A stretch of DNA of 64,000 bases, taken from Sipunculus nudus (Eukaryota > Annelida > Sipuncula > Golfingiida > Sipunculidae). Each line of letters opens with the position of its first letter. Within the stretch, counting starts at the first letter, position 1. Location: positions 17,035,382 through 17,099,381 of the forward strand of contig CM049317.1 in the NCBI GenBank assembly GCA_026874595.1, given 5' to 3'. Both the position numbers and the translations under genes were made by a program. This document shows positions 60,794 to 64,000 of this stretch, piece by piece. The notes under the pieces are model-generated. The model searched no databases, had not been told where the DNA came from, and saw nothing but the letters and a program-made list of their open reading frames with translations.

Positions 60794-62876
60794 CGTATTT
60801 CACCAAATAAGCGCCCTTATTATTTGCAGAAGCGAAAACTGATCATTTATAGCAATTTCAAACCGTGTTTGAGTCATCAATAATCATATCAGGTACATGA
60901 TCTTGAGCTCATGGTGATCATGAATAAAAGACTTGAATTCGAGAGGTCGTTGGATTCCTGCATCTATAACTAGTGTGTTGTCTTGTCGACTTGTTAGCGA
61001 CATATATCATCAATTTGGATTCCGAAATGTTATTTGAGGGGCTCCATGGAGGACACTCCCAAATTTATATCTCGTATAAAAACATACCCCTCATTAAACA
61101 TAACAATTCTTTTTAAAAACTTTAACAACAAACTAATTCAATTCAATTTTTTTTCAGTTTGAAAATACTCTAACAAGTAAATTCATATAACAAAGGAATT
61201 CATATAATAACCAGATTGAAACTAAGAAAGTTTGACATCCAAAGGGTAACAGATCAGTTACACATGACAGGTGCAAGTGAAATAAACATAAGTGATATAA
61301 TCCATAATATGCATAGATGTGAAATTCACTGCAGATTCGAAATGTAGTATTAACTACTGTAGCAGAGAAATACAAAAATAAGAATTTTTCTTTCATTTGA
61401 TATTAATATCATTTTCCAACAAGTATTGTCTTGAACTAGTTTAAAATGAGATGAGTGAAATTTTTTTTATATTTTATATTTTTATACTTAATGTTTGTGA
61501 TAGTAAATTTCATAACGTAATCACCTCTGTTACGCAAAAATCTGCTGACCGCAGCATATAATTTTGTCTTGTGTGCATGAAGTTGTGCCTGCTGCCGGGT
61601 GAAATATTAATACAAACCTTTGTTATTAATAAATAGCCTATCAAATATATCAGGAAGCTGTTAATTATAATATTTAAACAACATTTAAAGAACACTACAC
61701 ATACGTTTATTTAATTATCTCTAGAATCTAGTTAAAATAAAACCGTCCTTCAATAATTTATTATACATGTTCATTAGTGATCAGAAAAGCCACTTACTTG
61801 TACTATATATGTTATATATTATAACAGACAAGGAAATGCAGAACAGTACCCAGAGCAAAAATTACCTCTGGTGGTACATCGGCGGAGGTGCACTTGGGCT
61901 CCTTCTATTGGTGTCTGTCATCGCCAATGTAATCTGCATTCGACGAGGACGCTGTGTGATCAAGGCGTAAGTATTGATACTTATAAATGATCTTGTTTAA
62001 TTATTATTAAATGTGGAAATGGCAGGTCGTTATATGGGAATTAATTTTCATCCAAGATTTATTTACCTGGGGTGTGTTGCAATAAGGTGACTTAATTCAT
62101 GGCAGCTGCGTGTCACTATCGTAACCATTATGACATCACAATTGTAACAATGGTATTTAGGCCAGCTACTGTGCTTAAGTCCAGTATAATATTATTGTAA
62201 CAGGCCCCTTAAACTTATTACCGTTCTGGAACATACACCTGGTCAGGATAGCCTAATGACAAATATATATATATATATGTATGAATATATAAATACTCGA
62301 TTTTAGAAGTGCAGTTTTCTTTACAGAACATGAAAGGCTCTTTTAAAATTAAAGATTAAACTGTTTTAAACGTCAACACAAAAAAGTTCATATTTGGTGC
62401 AAGACCTTTTAAGATCAGAAAGAGTCTCAGGGACAGGAAACGACTCATTGATCAGTCCATGTAGATTATTGAAATGCGTGTTTTTATGCCTGCAGAATAT
62501 CCAGTATGCTATAAATGAGACGCATGACAGATAGCAATATTTTATCTAGATAACATGAATCGTTATTCTTGATAAATCAGTAATATACCACGACAGTGAT
62601 CCGTTGAACGTGATTAAGGAACTTTTTAATTTTCCCATTTGTATGTCTACTCTGTTTCATCAACCTTGTTCACCTAACCCTTCCATATATAATTTATTTC
62701 TTTAGCGAATAAAATGTAGCTGCTATCACATTAGATAATGTTGCAATTTAGGATAATTTAGTTAAATATTATATAAATGTATTTATTTTGCCATGCCTTG
62801 GTGTTATTGACCTGTCAAGTTAAGAGGTCATATCTGTTTATTCCTGTTGTTCAGGCGAGAAGGGTGTGTGACGTAA
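47667..62876 (+). CDS. Type I membrane receptor with two C-type lectin-like domains, ten-exon gene
   Basis: Ten exons join in frame: 47667-47760, 48362-48550, 50115-50225, 51525-51764, 52517-52681, 53145-53225, 59022-59084, 59889-59960, 61828-61966 and 62855-62876 (1176 nt, 391 aa). Every junction before the transmembrane exon is phase 1; the last is phase 2. Residues 1-28 are a signal peptide. Residues 32-131 form a divergent CTLD (TYQDAKRYCQKKGM, YWLGV, SCRVK, FGAFC). Residues 132-266 form a second CTLD (NWFQAREVCWEMGGHL, FWLAQH, NCAVV, HVVCVN). Neither has EPN/QPD or WND, so classical Ca2+-dependent sugar binding is unlikely. Residues 267-351 are a hydrophilic stalk rich in Ser, Thr, Lys and Glu. 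Residues 352-376 are the transmembrane helix (LWWYIGGGALGLLLLV), followed by IRRGRC and a tail of about 15 residues. Exons 6 and 8 to 10 are less certain than exons 1-5 and 9. A pseudogene copy lies upstream. Confidence 0.75.
48362..48550 (+). CDS. Receptor exon 2 (first half of CTLD1)
   Basis: Acceptor CTGTTACAG, donor ATG/GTGAGT, 189 nt. Encodes AIFSDGRTVTYQDAKRYC to TGNVTSN, with two Trp before the YWLGV core and a potential N-glycosylation site (NVT). Confidence 0.85.
48690..48970 (-). mobile_element. tRNA-derived SINE, best-preserved copy
   Basis: Read on the minus strand, the tRNA-like head starts near 48965 with 'ggcttctctggtttacgg', has 'gagttcgaatctc' as B box, and is followed by a body of about 200 bp ending near the 'ccaggatataaggtgaca' string. 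It lies in receptor intron 2 at the same place as the 33640-33905 copy. Further copies or fragments are at 24236, 36165, 50865 and 52868. Confidence 0.7.
49560..49640 (+). repeat. tRNA-like SINE head, second type
   Basis: 'cggaccggattcgatccccgg' resembles a tRNA T-arm with B box and matches 34490-34610 in the pseudogene intron. A true tRNA gene is unlikely because no full cloverleaf was seen. Confidence 0.45.
50115..50225 (+). CDS. Receptor exon 3 (second half of CTLD1)
   Basis: Acceptor TTTTTAAG, donor CAG/GTGAGT, 111 nt. Encodes DEFGGTENNKSCRVK to FGAFCKTS, a short half-domain lacking a WND motif. Confidence 0.85.
50865..51115 (-). mobile_element. tRNA-derived SINE in receptor intron 3
   Basis: Head on the minus strand with 'gatttgaactcatgacctcc' as the reversed T-arm. 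Body matches 48690-48970 and the 36165-36415 copy. Confidence 0.65.
51525..51764 (+). CDS. Receptor exon 4 (first half of CTLD2)
   Basis: Acceptor AAACGCAG, donor AAG/GTGAGT, 240 nt. Cysteine-rich start (VCQPCRSWDCHR), then GGTCLRIRCGLHNWFQ and CWEMGGHLLDVESW, ending NEFWLAQHKLEWVIE. Confidence 0.85.
52517..52681 (+). CDS. Receptor exon 5 (second half of CTLD2)
   Basis: Acceptor GGTTTTAG, donor ACG/GTAAGA, 165 nt. Encodes GSSSHADARIPPITNWHP to KHHVVCVN, with the closing NC, SNC and VC cysteines. Confidence 0.85.
52868..53055 (+). mobile_element. SINE, plus orientation, in receptor intron 5
   Basis: Contains 'tcggccccggccaagggtgg' in the middle and 'gatgccaggatataaaatc' at the end, matching the reverse complement of 48690-48970. 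The tRNA-like head is largely missing. Confidence 0.55.
53145..53225 (+). CDS. Receptor exon 6 (stalk)
   Basis: Acceptor TTTCTCAG, 81 nt, encoding ESAFTTKEIITRPENSEK and a Thr/Ser/Lys-rich end. The phase-1 donor is ACAG/GTCGGT, which is weak. A stronger GTATGT lies four bases on but would break the phase with the next exon. Confidence 0.6.
53452..53540. repeat. (TC)n and (AT)n microsatellite
   Basis: CT run followed by AT run. Confidence 0.95.
53871..53917 (+). CDS. Candidate alternative last exon of the receptor
   Basis: A strong acceptor (CTTATTCTTTGCAG) is followed in phase 1 by ESDIISDHLLNCFIQ and TAA. Spliced after exon 5 or exon 6 it would end the protein before the transmembrane helix and give a soluble two-CTLD form. 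No clear AATAAA follows closely. It may be a chance acceptor. Confidence 0.25.
54742..54789. repeat. (AT)n microsatellite
   Basis: Simple AT dinucleotide run. Confidence 0.95.
54952..55209. mobile_element. MITE with pogo/mariner-like ends
   Basis: Left end TTAGTGGAACCTGCCTGAA, right end GGTTACACTGTA, partly inverted. Inner part is a series of 'attaagaccaccc' repeats. Related to the fragment at 29822-29895 and more loosely to 35145-35324. Confidence 0.6.
55727..57548. mobile_element. 1.8 kb DNA transposon with long terminal inverted repeats
   Basis: The ends CCCTGTCACAC and GTGTGACAGGG open inverted repeats of about 130 bp (55727-55860 and 57412-57548). These share GGTTTTGCGTCCA, GGTCGACCACG, GAATTCTGTAC and ACGGTCCTT segments. 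Next to the left arm is a dense cluster of CGTACGG/CCGTACGG palindromes (about 55880-56080). The element is clearly GC-richer than its surroundings. The only longer frame inside (56061-56381, 106 codons) shows no transposase motif, so the copy looks non-autonomous. No clear target duplication was found, so the superfamily (for example MuDR-like, from the long repeats) stays open. It sits in the sixth intron of the receptor gene. Confidence 0.8.
57549..58840. other. Intronic low-complexity stretch
   Basis: C-runs near 57713-57723, 58126-58133 and 58228-58236 and CA-rich runs near 58240-58300. No exon recognised. Confidence 0.6.
59022..59084 (+). CDS. Receptor exon 7 (stalk)
   Basis: Acceptor CTTTTTCATGCAG, donor CAAG/GTGAGA, 63 nt. 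Encodes DILKSSTRVMTFEPGREM and AKQ. Splice sites and phase are good; no domain. Confidence 0.65.
59146..59303. repeat. (CA)n(TA)n and (TAAA)n(TA)n(GA)n microsatellites
   Basis: Two compound runs 60-90 bp after exon 7. Confidence 0.95.
59889..59960 (+). CDS. Receptor exon 8 (stalk), tentative
   Basis: Acceptor ACTTGGCAG, donor ACA/GTAAAC, 72 nt, phase 1 to phase 1. Encodes DINTSTRKAADELVNKFG and IRKCGY. The open frame ends in TGA after the donor, so splicing is needed. Skipping this exon keeps the frame. Confidence 0.5.
60748..60794. repeat. (AT)n microsatellite
   Basis: AT run, followed at about 60792 by TATCGTATTTCACCAAATAA, which resembles the end of a DNA-transposon MITE. No partner end was found. 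Confidence 0.85.
61828..61966 (+). CDS. Receptor exon 9 (transmembrane)
   Basis: Acceptor TATAACAG, donor GGC/GTAAGT, 139 nt. Encodes a short hydrophilic lead with NST (possible glycosylation), the helix starting WWYIGGGALGLLLLVSV, then IRRGRC as stop-transfer. It ends in phase 2. Confidence 0.8.
62855..62876 (+). CDS. Receptor exon 10 (short tail, stop), tentative
   Basis: A strong acceptor (TATTCCTGTTGTTCAG) is followed in the right phase by REGCVT and TAA. An AATAAA lies about 220 nt on. The tail has no ITIM or ITAM motif. A longer tail encoded beyond the window cannot be excluded. Confidence 0.45.
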
Positions 62877-63095
62877 CAAATGTAACATGTAACAAATACC
62901 ATTGTGACGTCATCTCAGTATATCGTAAAATGTATGTAGTTTCAAATCGTCAGCATAAGCATAAAATGTGATAGTGCGAGGTGTCTGTTATGTTTTGAAT
63001 TAATGCTTTTATGTTATTGGGTTTACAATTTGGTGGACTCTTAGTTGAAAAATGCAAACTTTTACAGGATTATACGCCCGTCCTTTGCAAACATA

Positions 63096-63101
63096 AATAA
63101 A
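63096..63101 (+). promoter_or_regulatory. Candidate polyadenylation signal of the receptor gene
   Basis: AATAAA in 'acataaataaaaaacg', about 220 nt after the tentative stop. Confidence 0.4.
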
Positions 63102-64000
63102 AAACGTTTATTATAAGAAACGTTTTTATCACATCCTAATTAACCTTCGCGATGATTAATGGTTATCTTGTTGAAATCATAACAGAAGGGACATGATCCT
63201 TGTTTCAGGATGGGACAGGGGAACTTGTCCCACTAATGATTTCAGGGGTGATGGAAAAAGTAACATTTGTAAAATGCATGATTTAGTTTCTTCATTTTTT
63301 ACCTCAATATTCTTACAATTATAAATCTCATAAAACGCAATTTCAATTAATAGCATGCTGTAATGACTTTGTTGAATCATCATAAATTTTAGCATATGAA
63401 TTATCTTGAATGTTCAGATGTTATTTAATGATATATATATATATATATATATCCATATTTTTTTGTGGAAAATGAAATCAAAGAGCAGTGCTTTTGCTCT
63501 GGATGAGGTGACGGGGGGGGGGGGGGGCACGTCTCCCTAACTTTTTCGCAGCAAAAAATGTCCATGAAAGAATACATATGTTCAGTTTATTCCAAGCAAA
63601 AGAACACATAGCCAGTCTTGCAGTTTTACCGGATATTTTGATTGATTTTTTTCTCTGCATCCATTTCAATATACAAAACAAATAGTCACGAGCGTATTCA
63701 ATAAAAAAATATTGTTAATTGTTAGTTTAAAAGGAAAGTTTATACATGAACCCATGTCAGATCGCCTCTGATTTCACAGTGACCCATGCACAAACTTAAT
63801 GACATGTTGATGGTTAACGAAAATGCAACTTTATACATTTATTGCACTCTATTAAAAAATACTTGATTAATATCTTTTCCGACCGGGAAATTTTGTTTTA
63901 CAAATGTCGCTTTAATACTATATATATTTAGAAGACAACATTGTGAAAAGTTCGGTTTAAAAGAACATTTGGAATGTGTATTTAGTTTACAACACATAAG
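63102..64000. other. Gene-free right edge
   Basis: Contains an (AT)n run at 63431-63453 and a G-run near 63512-63526. No exon recognised. Confidence 0.5.

Overview
The window is animal nuclear DNA: AT-rich, intron-rich, crowded with (AT)n microsatellites, decayed LINEs, tRNA-derived SINEs and MITEs. Bacterial features are absent. Small phase-1 exons, C-type lectin genes present as duplicates and pseudogenes, and the repeat content suggest a lophotrochozoan invertebrate, most likely a mollusc. This is an inference; no species can be named from the sequence alone. No rRNA, tRNA gene, CRISPR array or prokaryotic operon was seen. Exon models below rest on splice sites, reading phase and paralogue comparison only.

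Left part (1-20.5 kb, minus strand): remains of a tandem family of small secreted proteins. One copy is complete (8490-9828, four exons, 156 codons before the stop). It reads as a signal peptide followed by a single NTF2-like (SnoaL/DUF4440-type) fold. A second copy shows one intact exon at the left edge (75-228). A third keeps only a frameshifted last exon (2318-2387), and a fourth keeps an intact last exon with a broken third exon (19979-20496). Three of the copies carry a shared downstream block of about 1 kb. Between them lie two LINE remnants (6480-6925, plus; 10320-11770, minus) and a diverged repeat family present in both orientations (4.4-7.5 kb).

Middle part (22.9-37.2 kb, plus strand): a complete four-exon gene for a secreted C-type lectin with a C-terminal PAN/apple-like cysteine domain (22883-25496). 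A decayed copy of its last exon follows at 31006-31240. A pseudogene of the downstream receptor lies at 33363-37140; two of its exons carry an in-frame TAG exactly where the intact gene has Trp.

Right part (47.7-62.9 kb, plus strand): a large gene built of ten small exons for a type I membrane protein with a signal peptide, two C-type lectin-like domains each split over two exons, a short stalk, one transmembrane helix and a tiny cytoplasmic tail (about 391 aa). All junctions up to the transmembrane exon are phase 1. The fifth intron holds a candidate alternative last exon that would give a soluble form. The sixth intron holds a 1.8 kb DNA transposon with long terminal inverted repeats (55727-57548).

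Taken together, the locus looks like a recognition or effector cluster: one secreted lectin, one lectin-like receptor and a secreted NTF2-like family, all shaped by duplication and gene death. A shared immune role is inference from family membership and proximity only.
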